Positions 46,185 through 59,400 of a stretch of 64,000 bases of DNA are shown here, one piece after another. The position numbers and the translations under genes were made by a program. The stretch's first letter is position 1. Every line of letters begins with the position of its first letter. Origin of the DNA: Alcanivoracaceae bacterium (GTDB lineage: Bacteria > Pseudomonadota > Gammaproteobacteria > Xanthomonadales > Marinicellaceae); the NCBI GenBank assembly GCA_016744455.1, contig JADGEI010000012.1, positions 41,695 through 105,694 of the forward strand, read 5' to 3'. The notes beneath the pieces are model-generated. The model had not been told where the DNA came from. It searched no databases and worked only from the letters and a program-made list of their open reading frames with translations.

Positions 46185-46556
46185 ATGAAAAAAAATCAGA
46201 CCATCCTTTTATTTTTATTTCCTATTTTTCTAGTTTCTTGTACGAAATTTGGCCCAGAACAAGATAAAGCATGGGAATTGATTGATGCTGGGGCATTGAT
46301 TATTGATGTTAGGTCAAAAGATGAGTTTAAAGAGAGCCACTTAGATAATGCGATTAATATTGAATACGATAATTTAAGTAAATTAAGCCAACACATTAAA
46401 GCCAATAATGGGGCGCAGGTTGTTTTATATTGTCGATCGGGTAGGCGAGCTTCAGTGGCGATGCATGAGTTAAGTAAGATGGGTTTTAATAATGTGTTTA
46501 ATGGCGGTGGTTTAAAAGCTATGATAGCTTCTTTGAATAATAAAAATAAACATTAA
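46185..46556 (+). CDS. Rhodanese-like lipoprotein
   Basis: The 123-residue protein begins at ATG 46185, three codons inside a longer TTG frame. It has a lipoprotein signal with lipobox FLVSC and one rhodanese domain: LIIDVRSKDEFKESHLDNAINI, then the active-site loop YCRSGRRASVA with catalytic Cys. It is probably a membrane-anchored periplasmic sulphurtransferase-like protein. It follows lpdA by 65 bp on the same strand but has no obvious metabolic link to it. Confidence 0.9.
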   Translation: MKKNQTILLFLFPIFLVSCTKFGPEQDKAWELIDAGALIIDVRSKDEFKESHLDNAINIEYDNLSKLSQHIKANNGAQVVLYCRSGRRASVAMHELSKMGFNNVFNGGGLKAMIASLNNKNKH

Positions 46557-46567
46557 AAGAAACCTTG

Positions 46568-46597
46568 GCTGAGCCCGAATGCCAATTTGGGCTCAGC
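46568..46597. other. Hairpin after the rhodanese gene
   Basis: A perfect 9-bp stem (GCTGAGCCC and GGGCTCAGC) with a 12-nt loop lies 11 bp after the rhodanese stop. It is well placed to terminate the maeB-pdh transcript, but no T-run follows, so its role is uncertain. Confidence 0.5.
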
Positions 46598-46727
46598 AAA
46601 GATTAAGGCGTTATTGCTTATAGTTGACTGATGTGATATAACTCTAAATTATAGAGAAAAACACTAACAGCATGAAATTTGATTGTTTGCTAGATTACTC
46701 AATATATAGGTTTCTAAAACTGCATCT

Positions 46728-47147
46728 ATGAAAACTACGATTATTATCTCCTTACTATGGTTAATTTTAACAACAGCTATTTTTTATACGATTCTGTTGG
46801 TAAACTTACATTTCAATTTATTTTCATGGCACCATAGAACAGATGAATTGGTCTATGTTTTTTTATTTTCATTGGTAGCGTTAATCATTGCCTATTACTA
46901 TCTTGCAAAGTACACACGAGGTGTTTTTGAAATATGGTTTTCCTTTCTAATTGGTGTTGGAATGATGATTTTTGGTCTATTTGTGCTCTATGACTTTTAT
47001 ACAGAAACCATTTCAACAGGGATTTTTAGTAGAACAGTTTATAGTCCACATTGGTTTAGAATTTTTATTTTTACCATGTATTTAGTTCCTATTATAACGT
47101 GGTTCTTATACCCAAATAAAATGAGGAAAAAACTACATACCAATTAA
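46728..47147 (+). CDS. Small four-helix membrane protein, unknown
   Basis: I do not recognise this 139-residue protein. It has four hydrophobic segments (about 3-24, 44-63, 68-92 and 107-132) and short polar loops, so it should be an integral inner-membrane protein. The coding frame is well formed and in an isolated position between the pdh cluster and the convergent NhaC gene. A small palindrome (CTCTA and TAGAG) lies about 80 bp upstream. No motif suggests a function. Confidence 0.6.
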   Translation: MKTTIIISLLWLILTTAIFYTILLVNLHFNLFSWHHRTDELVYVFLFSLVALIIAYYYLAKYTRGVFEIWFSFLIGVGMMIFGLFVLYDFYTETISTGIFSRTVYSPHWFRIFIFTMYLVPIITWFLYPNKMRKKLHTN

Positions 47148-47196
47148 AGCTATTAACCAGCTTGGTACGGCATCATTTTTCAACTTCACAATTGCC

Positions 47197-48702
47197 TTAT
47201 GTGATTGATTTCTTATTAGAGATTCCTATAATTAATAACCCTGTGAACATTAAAGCCACGCCTACTGATAAACTCCAAAAACTTCCCGTATATCCGGCAA
47301 TGATAAAAGCAATAATGCTACAACAACCATTAAAAAGAGCATAGGGTAACTGTGTTTTTACATGGTCAATTTGGCTACAACCTGCACCCGTCGCTGATAG
47401 AATGGTGGTATCGGAAATTGGAGAGCAATGATCACCAAACAAACCACCGGAAAGTACTGCACCAATACAAACATACATTGGGGCACCGAACTGGTGTGCC
47501 ATGGGTATAATCAGTGGCATCAAAATGGCGTAAGTTCCCCAAGATGAACCCGTGGCAAAAGAAATTATTCCCCCGACTAAAAAAGCGACTAAAGGAATAA
47601 GGTAGTAAGGGAAGTTTCCTTCAGCTAGAGCAACGATATAATTAGCGGTTCCTAAGTCTTTTCCCACTGCTCCAAGTGACCAAGCTAAGATTAATATAAT
47701 AAGAATACTAAACATATTCCCCATACTTTTTAAGTATAAACTGAAGCCATCTGCTAGTGATTTTATTCCAAATTTTGCCATTAAAATTATCAAAGACAAG
47801 GCAGCAAAAATATAGGCTGTGGAAAGTGAGGAGCGAAAAGCATTGGAAGGGATTTTTGACATATCATAAGGAAAGCCCTTAGGAATTAACATGGCAAATA
47901 ATACGACCATCATGATAGATAGTGGCAACCATACCATAATAGGCTTGGCATTTTTGTTAATGGTAGAGTCTTTTATTTCTACGGTTTGATGTTTATCTTC
48001 TAGTTTTATACCATTCTGGCAATTAATTTCTGCTTGTTTCATAGGGCCAAAATCAGCCTTAAACATAATTAATAATGGCACCATGATAACAGCTATCAAG
48101 GAGTAAAACTGAAAAGGTATCGCTTTAATGTATGTAGTAAAAGCATCCTCGGTAACCCCAAGAGCACTGTATTCTTCGGCAATTAATCCTTGTGAATATA
48201 ATCCCCATCCAATGAATGGAATTAAAACAGCAACTGGTGAAGCCGTTGAGTCAATAATCCATGCTAATTTAACTCGAGATATTTTCAAACCATCCATAAT
48301 CGGTCTAAATAAAGGGCCTACAATTAAAGGCGTACCAGAATCGGTGAAAAAGAGCAGTGAACCACTCGCCCAAGCACCTAACTTAGCTTTGATTTTACTG
48401 GATATGTATTTCACCACCATGCCAGCAAAGGCAGCAGCTCCACCTGATTTTTCCATTAAACCAACCAATCCACCAATAAATGCCATTAAAATTAAAATGC
48501 CAGCATTTGAGCTTTTGGTTACTTGAGAAATCAAATATTTTTCAATAACAATACTCACTCCTGTAAATGGATTGATTCCATGTAATATTAACACGCCTAA
48601 TAAGACACCAATAAACAACCCCAGTATCACATTTCGTGACCATACAGCAATAATTAAAGTGACAATGACAGGCACAACTGAAATAAATCCATAATTTTCC
48701 AC
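47197..48702 (-). CDS. NhaC family Na+/H+ antiporter
   Basis: The 501-residue protein has about 11-12 membrane segments. Typical NhaC-family blocks are GGLVGLMEKSGGAAAFA, FFTDSGTPLIVGPLFRP and GLFGDHCSPISDTTILSATGAGC. It should exchange Na+ (or another substrate) for protons or a related counter-ion. The best start is a GTG at 48702; no ATG gives a full first helix. It is divergent from the saccharopine-dehydrogenase family gene with a 62-bp gap. The exact substrate is not certain, because the family includes malate/lactate and other exchangers. Confidence 0.9.
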   Translation of the reverse strand: MENYGFISVVPVIVTLIIAVWSRNVILGLFIGVLLGVLILHGINPFTGVSIVIEKYLISQVTKSSNAGILILMAFIGGLVGLMEKSGGAAAFAGMVVKYISSKIKAKLGAWASGSLLFFTDSGTPLIVGPLFRPIMDGLKISRVKLAWIIDSTASPVAVLIPFIGWGLYSQGLIAEEYSALGVTEDAFTTYIKAIPFQFYSLIAVIMVPLLIMFKADFGPMKQAEINCQNGIKLEDKHQTVEIKDSTINKNAKPIMVWLPLSIMMVVLFAMLIPKGFPYDMSKIPSNAFRSSLSTAYIFAALSLIILMAKFGIKSLADGFSLYLKSMGNMFSILIILILAWSLGAVGKDLGTANYIVALAEGNFPYYLIPLVAFLVGGIISFATGSSWGTYAILMPLIIPMAHQFGAPMYVCIGAVLSGGLFGDHCSPISDTTILSATGAGCSQIDHVKTQLPYALFNGCCSIIAFIIAGYTGSFWSLSVGVALMFTGLLIIGISNKKSIT

Positions 48703-48764
48703 TAAGGCTTTCTCAAACTCATAAATACAGATTAAGATGTTAACAAATTATCACGAATAAAACA

Positions 48765-50108
48765 ATGACAAGATTTTTAGTACTAGGTGCAGGTTTTGTA
48801 GCCGAACCGTTGGTTGAGTACCTTAACCGAAAAAAAATAAACTCCATCACAGTAGCTGGCTTCACACTTGAGGAAGCAGAAAATTTGGCTAATAAATTTT
48901 CACAAGTCAACGCGATACAACTTGATGTGACCGACAAAACAGAACTGTTCACTCATATTGCTAATTTTGATGTGGTAGTTAGTCTAGTGCCAGCACCTTT
49001 ACACCCATTAATAGCAAAGGTTTGTATTGAATGTCAGGTTCATCTGGTTACGGCAAGCTATCAGTCTGATGCAATGACAAAATTGAATCAAGAAGCCAAA
49101 AAATCAGGTATTATAATTCTTAATGAAATTGGGCTTGATCCAGGAATTGATCATTTGTCAGCCATGGATATTATCGATAAATCTCATGCTGAAGGCGAAG
49201 AAATAGAATCCTTTGTTTCTTGGTGTGGAGGCATTCCAGCACCTGATAACAACGATAATCCTCTGAGTTACAAGTTTTCTTGGGAACCACGTGGTGCAAT
49301 TATGGTGTTATTAAATGATGCCATTTATCAACATGATAGAAAAGTGATAAAAGTCACTGGCGAAGATTTGATGAGTTGGGCTACACCAATCAATATTAGT
49401 GATTTGAGTTTGGAATGTTACCCCAATAGAGAGTCCGTCAGTTACAAAAATATATACGGGATAACATCAGTAAAAGACATCATACGTGGGACATTGCGTT
49501 ACCAAGGGTTTTGCAGCATTTTTCAAGCAATAAAGGAATTGGGTTTAATGCAAACTGATCCAGTTACAATAGCAAAAAACACCAGTTGGAAAGAGTATAT
49601 TTTACAATTGAATGCTATTGAGTCACTTGATTTATTACAAAAGAAAATTAAACCGAAAACATGGCAAGCATTACAATGGCTTGGGATATTTTCCAGCGAG
49701 TTAAATGTACCTGAAAAAACTACCAATATAGATGCCTTATGTGCTTTGTTATTACAAAAGCTAAGATACCAAGACAAAGAGAAAGATATGGTGGTTTTAC
49801 AACATAAATTTATTATCAAAAAATCCGACGGTAGCCGTCAATTTGTCTCATCCACACTCAAACAAATCGGAGACCCCAATGGATACAGCGCCATGGCCAA
49901 GACTGTAGGTTATCCAGCAGCCATGGCAGCTCAATTAATTGGAGAAAATAAAATTAATAGCTACGGAATGCTACGCCCTGTTAGTCAAGAAATATACCAA
50001 CCAATTTTAAAACAATTGGCACAAGAGGGAATCGTATTTGAAGAACAGTCATGGAGTGATACTGAAATGACTAGAGATGAGTTTATTGGAGAGTTAAACT
50101 TGCGATAA
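48765..50108 (+). CDS. Saccharopine dehydrogenase family protein (LYS9-like)
   Basis: The 447-residue protein has a Rossmann N-terminus (VLGAGFVAEPLVEYL) and the saccharopine reductase blocks VSLVPAPLHPLIAKVCIE, NEIGLDPGIDHLSAMDII and SWCGGIPAPDNNDNPLSYKFSWEPRG. The last is close to the saccharopine dehydrogenase (NADP+, glutamate-forming) consensus. This reaction interconverts saccharopine with glutamate and 2-aminoadipate semialdehyde in lysine degradation. No partner gene for the other lysine-pathway steps lies nearby, so the exact substrate is inferred. Confidence 0.88.
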   Translation: MTRFLVLGAGFVAEPLVEYLNRKKINSITVAGFTLEEAENLANKFSQVNAIQLDVTDKTELFTHIANFDVVVSLVPAPLHPLIAKVCIECQVHLVTASYQSDAMTKLNQEAKKSGIIILNEIGLDPGIDHLSAMDIIDKSHAEGEEIESFVSWCGGIPAPDNNDNPLSYKFSWEPRGAIMVLLNDAIYQHDRKVIKVTGEDLMSWATPINISDLSLECYPNRESVSYKNIYGITSVKDIIRGTLRYQGFCSIFQAIKELGLMQTDPVTIAKNTSWKEYILQLNAIESLDLLQKKIKPKTWQALQWLGIFSSELNVPEKTTNIDALCALLLQKLRYQDKEKDMVVLQHKFIIKKSDGSRQFVSSTLKQIGDPNGYSAMAKTVGYPAAMAAQLIGENKINSYGMLRPVSQEIYQPILKQLAQEGIVFEEQSWSDTEMTRDEFIGELNLR

Positions 50109-50493
50109 CCGGTACCATAAACCACACTCACTCAAGATTTAATTTGCACTAAATCGTAGCACTTTAAACGACTAATCCTTGAAGTATTTATAAAAAAGCA
50201 CTAAATCAATAAAAACAACAATCTTGCACCTCAATAATACAAATATCAGAAATATTTTAAAATAAATGAAAGTATTTGATGCGCGTTTACGCGTATAGAT
50301 AATGTGGATTAGTCATTTTAAAGAGTGCATCGTGTTAATTTTGCACAATTATCATTTTAAAAGAGTTTTGAAAGTTCTTTTTAATAAACGCCAAAACTGG
50401 TCACAGAAAAACCCAAAAGGAAAATTGTTCCACCTTAGTCTTGGAACAACTATTTTAACTAGACCTTTAATGATTAAAGAAAAAGAGAAACCT
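50109..50493 (+). promoter_or_regulatory. Long leader region before the giant RHS gene
   Basis: This 385-bp A+T-rich region contains no supportable gene. It holds an imperfect hairpin around GCGCGTTTACGCG (about 50281-50296) and a perfect 8-bp inverted repeat TTGTTCCA and TGGAACAA (50425-50432 and 50442-50449) 45 bp before the start. The downstream 192 bp are open in frame with the RHS gene, but the translated residues are basic and do not look like a protein start. I cannot assign a promoter. Confidence 0.4.
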
Positions 50494-53400
50494 ATGAAAA
50501 GCCTACAAATAATCGCCCTGTTGTTAACACTTGCACTAACTGCTAACGCATCAATTCCTGATGATATGCCCGAGGCTGTTTATAACCAGATTGTTCAACA
50601 GGTTATTGATGATACCGGTTATTATGACTCCATTGCTGTTCAAGAAGGAGTGAGCCAATGGCTATTGTTGCAACCCTTGGACGCAACTGATGGTGAGCTA
50701 ATAGATTCTGGAAATTGTGAAACCTGCCAAGCCGATGACCAAGGCTCTGATGCGCAATTTAATCAACCACGCAATGTTAAAATAAAAGCCAAACTTAGAC
50801 CAGATGGCAAGTTTCCAAGTGTCTTGAAAATCAAGTGGAAAAGACCTCAAGAATTGGATCAATCCATTCGTGATGCTTATCAAGTTTCTCACTATTTAAT
50901 TCACATTAGTAAAGACAATGAAAGTTATGAAGTTTTGAGAAAAAACGCCAAATACAAAAATAACGGAAAACTCAAGAAAAAACAAAAGATAAAGTTTAAA
51001 GACCGCGATACTGGTGCATATACAGTTCAAGTCCAAGCTGTCTATGTAGTCACTTCTACCAATAAAATGGCATCCAAATCAACAAGCAAGTCAACAAACA
51101 AAGCCGGAGCCTCAGAAAGCGGTAGTTTATGGACCGGAATTGTAAACTTTGAGACCTCAAAAGACCCAACAACAGTAGATCAAATAACAGACGCATTACA
51201 CACCTGCTTAATTGCGAATGGTTTTACAGATACCACCTTGCTTTTAGATGTTGACCCTATAATTGATTGTTCCAATCAAAATTTAACCAACACAGATATC
51301 GTCAATATGGGATATTTATCCAATATTCGCTCCATAAATATTAGTGACAACCAAGCTGTTACAGATATATCCGAATTGGCCAACCTGGTTTATTTGGAAT
51401 ATCTGGTTTTGTCTAATAACCCAAATATAACTTTACCAGATTTTGGTAAATTTGATGGATTAAAAAACCTGTATTTATCTAATATGGGTTTGACCAGTGT
51501 GCCAGACTTATCGACCAATGATAGTTTGGAGGTGTTGGATTTGAGGGAGAATTCAATAAGTAGTGGTTATGATTTAATTCCAGAAAGTGTTACTACAATA
51601 AGTGTTGGAAATAGCTTGCCGGGGTCCAATAACACTACATATTGCCAAGATTTGATTGCTCAGGGGTTGGAATCAACTGAATCATTAGAAATAGATGGTG
51701 TATCTAACATTAATCTAGCTGATTGTTCGGCTATATCTGGATTGAAAAATCTAAATGTTATAAATAGTCTTTTTGATACTGCCATTCAAGATGTAAGTAC
51801 TTTCATAGATAACGATCATTTATGTAGTTTGGGTATCAAATTTTCCAATGTTGAATATATTACTGGGATGGAGAGTGAGACTATAGAGTATGCCTTTAAT
51901 TTAGATATGAATTCCAATTTGAAATATGTGGAACCGCCAATAGACTCAAGTAATAACGTACTTAGGATCGCTCAAATTACAAATATAATGGAAAACCAAG
52001 AAGGTTTATTGTGTAGCAATAGATTTAAACTAGCTGAAGCAGATATGTTCAATAATAAAAACACATCATCTCAACCTCAATCATCAACTACAACAAATTC
52101 AACTGGTGGAGTTGGTTATTGTGGGCTTGTTATAGCTGTGACTGAATATAATATTCCAGATACATGCAAACCAGACCCTTTTCAAAATATTGAAGTTTAC
52201 CAAGACATTAATACTCAAAGAAGATACCTAACATGGGGAAAAGATCCAGCTCATGATTTTGAGTTATGGGAAGTGGAGCACATTATTATTAAAGGGTTTG
52301 ATAGATTGGGTAATTTAAATGAGGAAATCCTAGTGCCCATAGAAGACGGTAATTCAGTTTATTCAGAAAACTTAAATACGACAAGGTATACCATCAGTGC
52401 ATGTACAATTGAAAGGTGCGGTTATGAAATAGAAACAACTTCAATCACACATTCTGGGAATCCAATCAACTCATTTGATGTTTATTCTGATACAAATACT
52501 CAAAGAAGATATATATCATGGCAAAAAAATGATACTTATGACTATGAGTTTTGGGGAGTTGATAATTTTAAAGTTATTGGCTATGTAAATAATGAAATAG
52601 TTTACCAAAGGAGAGTGGCGATAGATGACGATAGTATTCTTATTAACAACTCTTTTTTGCCAGATAGCTATACAATTTCTGCATGCTCAGAACAAGAATG
52701 TGGAATACCTATAACTGATTCTGCTCCATTTTCGCAAGGCTTAAGCCGCGTTACAAATTTAAATGTCAATTGGTTGGACTTGCAAGATGATATCAAGGAC
52801 TTTAAATTTAGTTTTAATTATCCAGCAACAAATCAATCAATTGGGTTAAGCTGGGATAGGAATGAATATGTAGATGTGACTTCAAACAGTATGTTAAGCA
52901 CAGGGAATGATGGCTGGAAATCTAAAGCGAGGCCTGATCAAAAAATCAGTACCGAAGGTGAAATAGAGTTTACATATAAAGGAGGAACCTCATCTGCAAT
53001 AATAGGACTACATAAGTATAATGACTACCCAGATTTTACAAATATGGATTATAGATTCGTATTTTCCCAAAGTGATCACAGTTTTAAAATTTTTAAAAAA
53101 GGCTTAACAGGTGTTGCTTATAATGGAAGTTGGTCTCCTCAAGACGTATTTAAAATAAGTATTATAGATGGGAATATAGGGTATTATCAAAATGATACAC
53201 TATTATTTTCTTCACAATTGCAAAGTAGTATTGCATTAAAATTAAATGGATTGTTTTATGGTTCGGGAGCTATAGTTGAAAACATTTCTTTAAAATCTAA
53301 TAGAGTAAATGATGATCCAAACTACCAAGCCAAAAAAGGTTACCCAACTTATTTCGAAATCCATTCTGACTTCACTCAAGAAAATGGCGAAACCTTAATT

Positions 53401-56400
53401 CAAACAATCCCTCAGTCCCATGGAAATCAATTAACTGGATGGGAGTCACATATTCAAACCTATTCTCCAAGTATAAATGGTAATAGTTTTTATGTATATG
53501 CTTGTAATGAAGTGTTAGGTTGTGGAGCTTCTTCTAATGTTTTAATTAGAAACCCTATTACATCATCAGATTTACAGCCCCCTTCATCGGTTAGTGCTGT
53601 TGCAAGTGATTCTTTAATTAAGTTAAATTGGAGTTTATCAAACAATACTAGTATTGATTACTTTGAAGTTTACGAAGAACAGCCAGTAACAATGGCTGAT
53701 CAAGAATTTAGGCCTAATCTAAATCAATCACATCATGATAAAGGATACTATTTGGACATCAGCGATGTTGTAACAAGTACTGAAAATAACTTTTCTATCA
53801 ATCTTAAGCGTCAAGCAATAGGTAGAGCATATCATTTTATTATAAGGTCTTGCCACAGAGATAGAATTAATGGCGATGTTTGTTCAGTAGACAGCGAAGA
53901 AATCGAAATCACACAAAATAGAGGTGACATAGGAACACGTAATCCTACTCCAGTTAATAATGCAATGTGGTACGAATATACAGATGAAGGTGTTCAAAAA
54001 TATGGATTAAACTGGGATGTGTATTCAAGCAATCCACAAAGCTATTATAAGCCAGATTATTTTTATTTAACAAATACCAGCACCGATATGACATGTGAAC
54101 ACCAAGAACTCACAATAGCATACGCAGATAAAAGTGCAAATGATGATAACTGGACTGTAATGTCAGACTGTATAGATGTTGGTATTGATTCGGTTTGGAA
54201 AGTGCAATCATGTATTAATGGTTTAGGTTGTGCTCAAGGAACTGAAATTGACTTGTCAAACATTAACCAACAACTAACCGGTTCTCAAATTGAAGGATTT
54301 CTATCAAGTCCAGTTGTAGGAGGTCCAGGTGATCTCATGCCTGGGATGTGGTGGAATGAAGATTTAACAGGTACAGGCTGGCATTTTTATTGGGCAAGTG
54401 AATTACGCCATGATTCAACATTCAATCACCCGGGTTCAGGAAGTAAATACGGTAAGACATATGATCTTGTTGGATACTGGTTTGCTTTTCAAGAAATTAA
54501 TGAGGTATGGACTCCAGTATGGTTTGAAGCTCGTATGAAGCAAGTGATTGGTCAGCCTGAACCAAATTATAACCATGAAGGATATTTTCAAGGAGATATT
54601 TTTTATCACAATAAATTGGCAGATGGCACAATTGACAAGATAGATGTTGGCAATATTAAATTGCTTTTTGAATCAACTAATCAAATGGCAGAGTTAATAA
54701 TAGATCCGGATGATATATCAATATTTTCACAAACTACAAATGCCACCGATATAGCACCTTATACTTTGAGTAACGGAGCATATAGGTTGAGAATTACTGA
54801 TTTCACCATTGGCAATATTGAAGAAAATAGTGTGCCAGAAGTTAGATTTGGCGAAAGAAATAATGCTGATCATTACTCGGGTGTATGGGAGCATACTGAT
54901 GAAAATGAAAATACAGATATATCAGTTATAACTTGGATAGAAAGATCGTTAGAAGTAACAACAATCGCAACATTTGATATAGAAAATAAACCTATTTGGA
55001 TGCAAGTTGAAAGCTGTTCTGCAACTTTTTGTAACCGCTCATCTGGAGATTACTTCGAAAATTATAAAGTCAATGTTGATCAAAAGTCAGTAGGCTTTGT
55101 CCACACGGGCTATAACCCTTTGACAGGAAAACCAGAAGACCATGACTTTAATGCCGATAATGGTGCAATAGCTTTATCAAGAAAAGGGCGTTTTGGTCGT
55201 TGTTATTCAAGCGGCAGTGACCGTAATAGATTTAAACAAGGAAATTTTTGGTTGACCTTTGATAATCCAACAGTTCTCTCTTATGAAAATGGTTATAATC
55301 GTAATGTACCTAACTTTGGTTCACAAGGTGTTTGTGATGATGAAAGTACACTTGATTTAGTCAAAAAAGCTTCACTTCATGACATTCGTTTTTTCATAAA
55401 CGGACAAGATGAAAGCGTAACAACATGTGATCCAAATGACCCAGATGGATCAGGTGAGTGTGTTATTAAGTTCACTTGGTATACTGATGATTTTTTTCCG
55501 AGTATAGAGCCTTATTATTCTCTTAATGGTAGTAGTTATCAAAAATTAAATGATATTTGTTCTGGAGTGCCTTTAGAAAACTTTGTAGTAACGCAGTTTG
55601 AGTGCACAATTTCTCAAGCAGGAGACTATACATTTCAGTTACATAAAGATGATTACACCAATCCCTTAAATAGTATTGTAATAGCTGAATCTAAAGAAAT
55701 GACAATTGAAAGTTGTAACAGTCAATTATGTTCAATAGGAGTTGTTGGAGAGCCAGCAACACCACCAGAAACAGTAACTCATTTTGCGGAAATGAATAGC
55801 CATCCAAATAATGATCTAATCGGGACAACATCAGGTTCATTTGATATTGATGAATCAGGAAATGCTAATTATAGTATTCCTATTTTTGCACCAACCGGAG
55901 CAGGTGGTTTATCACCACAGTTGGCCTTGAACTATAGCTCAGCCTCAGGTAATGGTATAGCAGGAGTGGGTTGGAATATTTCAGGAACATCTTCCATAAC
56001 ACGTTGTTTAACATCTTTAGAGCACGATCCAGGCGCGTCTTTTTATCCTGCTGTTTCGATGACTGATGCAGATGCACTATGTATGGATGGTCAAAGATTG
56101 TTTAAAGATGCCGATGGTAACTATCGCACAGAAATTGATAGCTTTAACAAGATTATACCAGTTGCTTCAAACGCAACAGGTCCAACAAGTTTTATCGTCT
56201 ACACCAAAAGCGGTGAAATCAGAGAATACGGATCAAGTGATGTTGCCTATAAAAAAGCGATGGTTGTTGATGGAATTTCACAAACAGGAACCGGTGCACA
56301 AATACTTGCCAATGATGACTCAGGAGCCATTCATACGTGGTTATTAAACAAAATAGAAGACAGAAATGGAAATTCCATGCATTTTGTATGGAGTACTTAT

Positions 56401-59400
56401 CAAGGCGAAAGCTATTTAGCGCAAGTTAAGTGGACAAATCCAGCAAGCGATCCTGGCGCAACGCAAACCCATCATTATCAAATAGATTTTAATTACAACC
56501 CATCACGAACTGATGCTATGCACCACTATGGCATTGGTACTGAATACAAAGCCTATAGAAGCTTAAAACACATATCAACCTCGATAAGGCCAACGCCAAG
56601 TTCTGCAGGGATGCAAGAGGTTAGACGATTGAACTTAACATATCAAGCCAATGCTAATGCTACTGGTTTATTACGTTTAGAAAAGATAGAACAGTGTTTG
56701 AATGCTGGCACGTGCCTACAACCTATAAAGTTTCAATGGGACAATGGTAGTACACAAGTGGGTCTAAGCTCTAGTGTCAATAGTTCAACAGATATAGGCG
56801 AATTTATCGAAATGGGCTATGGTTCATATAAACCTATAGATGTTAATGGTGATGGGCAAATGGAATTAATATTCATACGTGGTTACGATGATGGATATTT
56901 TATCTTTGAAGATCTTGAAGCAAGATATTGGGTTGCTTATCACACCAATACAGGTCAAGCACCAATCGGTGTTAGAGATTGTACAAGTGTTGGAGGGTAT
57001 TATAATTATATTTGTGATACAGGAATTGAACCTTTTGATGCTGAAAGTGGAGATGCTGATAATTTTACAGGGGAAAAGTGGTTTGTATTGGATTATAATG
57101 GTGATGGCAAACAAGATATTCTTACACCAATAGATAATCTCTCAGGTAATTGGCAAGTTATATTGTCAGATGGTAATCAAATTCATGACCATAGAATTGA
57201 TACAGGTATTCCATTTTATAACCGACACTCTGGTTCAACTCTTTTAGATTATACAGGCGATGGGCTGCCTGATTTATTAACAATTGGTTTAGATAATTCT
57301 TCAGGAGCAGATTTATATAAATACAAATTATACCCAATGGTTAAATCGGGGCTAAGTTATGTTTTCTCAACTAATTCAGCTAATGCAAAATTTGTTGATA
57401 TTGATACACAACCGCTTCATCCAATTGATATGATATGTAATGAAAGGCCTGATGGTACAGGCATTCCTTGTATGTACGACTTTCTAGCTTCACAATTTTT
57501 TGGACGAATTATTGCCAATAAATTAGAGCCTGTAGTTACCGACTTTAACGGTGATGGTTATAATGATGCTATTTACTCTTATACTTATCGTTATTCTGAA
57601 GAAACCTGTGGTATAGGTACTTGGCCTCCACATGATCCTGAAAGAATTAGTGCCTCTATCCCATCTGGAGAGTACACTACTGACGCCATAGAGACATCAA
57701 CAAATTTAATTAATGGATTGCCTCAACCAATTCAGCATTGCCAGCAAAAATTTAAAGCCATAATGTTAACTGGTAAAAACGCAAATGGAAGTCTTAAGTA
57801 TTCCTATGGCGGTAGACTAGGGATAGTTAAAAATGATTTCAATGATTATAGCCCTCCTGTTATACGTTGTAATGAAGGCACAGGAAATGCTTGTAGAGGT
57901 AAAATTAGCAATAATATTGGAGCAACACAAGTTACAGATATTAATGGTGATGGTCTAGCAGATTTTAAGTTCCATTCAACTAATGGTGATTATAGATATA
58001 GATTAAATCAAGGGAAAAGCAATACGGTTAATGTGGATGCATTAACTGTGGGGAATCTTGTAATTCAAGAGGCATATCAATATAAAGAACCTTTATTTTC
58101 AGCAGATTATAATATTGGTCTTCCATTAATAAGTGAAAAATGTAATACGCATAGTAATGATCCAAATCAAATTACAAATGATTCGTGTGCTCGTCGACTT
58201 TTAACCCAGTTTTTAGATTATGATATGGACGGTGATATTGATGTTCTTTATTCAGAATCAGAATCAAACTCTGCAACTACAAGTGTGAAATATTTATTAA
58301 AGAAATTTAATAGTCAGACAAATTTATTTGAAAACACTACAATTCCTTCAACTAATCAAATCGTTAGTTATAACAAATCAAATAAAGCAAAAGATTATAG
58401 TAACAGTATCTTTGATTTAAACGGGGATGGGAATTATGATCTATTTAGTCTATATCGCAAAGATTTAACACATAAGTCTAAATACGTTAAATTAGGTGCA
58501 AATGGTAATAAACCGAAAAACAAAATAACGAAAATCACTAATGTAGTTGGTAATAAACAAACAAGTATAGATATAACTTATGAATCTGCAACAAACCCAG
58601 ATGTATACACAAAAGGCACAGGTGGTTTGGAACAAGATTACGGAGAAGGTTCGCCTGTATTTGATATATTAGCGCCAATGTATTTGGTCAAGTCAGTGAC
58701 AAAAAATGCCTCCGGATATGCACCAACTTCGATGGACTACCATTATTCAGGACTCAAGGTTCAAGGTGGAGGGCGTGGCTCATTGGGTTTTGCTACTATA
58801 ACCAGCACAGATGTGGAGCATAAGATGACCACAGAAACTTCATATAGACAAGACTTTCCTTTCATCGGTATGCCAGAGTCAACGATGACTATCTACAGTG
58901 GAGGTCCAACTTCAGAGATTGTATCAGAAAGCTATAGTTTCTATGATGCCAAGATATCAATAGTTGATGAACATACCACCTACTTTCCTTACCTAAAAAG
59001 AAGCTTTGAACAAAATCATGCGTTAAATACAACAGCAAATGGGCTCTTGGTTGGCAATGTGACCAAAACGATGATGGCAGAATTTTCCTACAATAATAGC
59101 AGCTATCCTAACTATGGTGATTTAGTTAATTCAGATATATACACCTGTACAGGCGATACCCAGATGCCTTTGATAACTGCTGCTATAGATAGTGTTTGTT
59201 CTCAAGCAAATAATAAATTGATAACGCAAAAATCAACAACAAACAGTTATGATTCAGCAGCACATTGGTTAGATGATTGGATGCTAGCTCGACTTAGTGC
59301 AACAACAGTAACAAGCAAACGTAAAGTTGCTACAAACACCTATGACAGCAAGCTCAAATCATCTGACTTTAGCTATTATGAAGCCACAGGTCAGCTTAAA

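Noticed and set aside
47138..47170. A hairpin with AAGCT/AGCTT arms between the four-helix protein and NhaC genes
   Set aside because: The stem has a 4-nt bulge and no adjacent T-run; not good enough to call a terminator.
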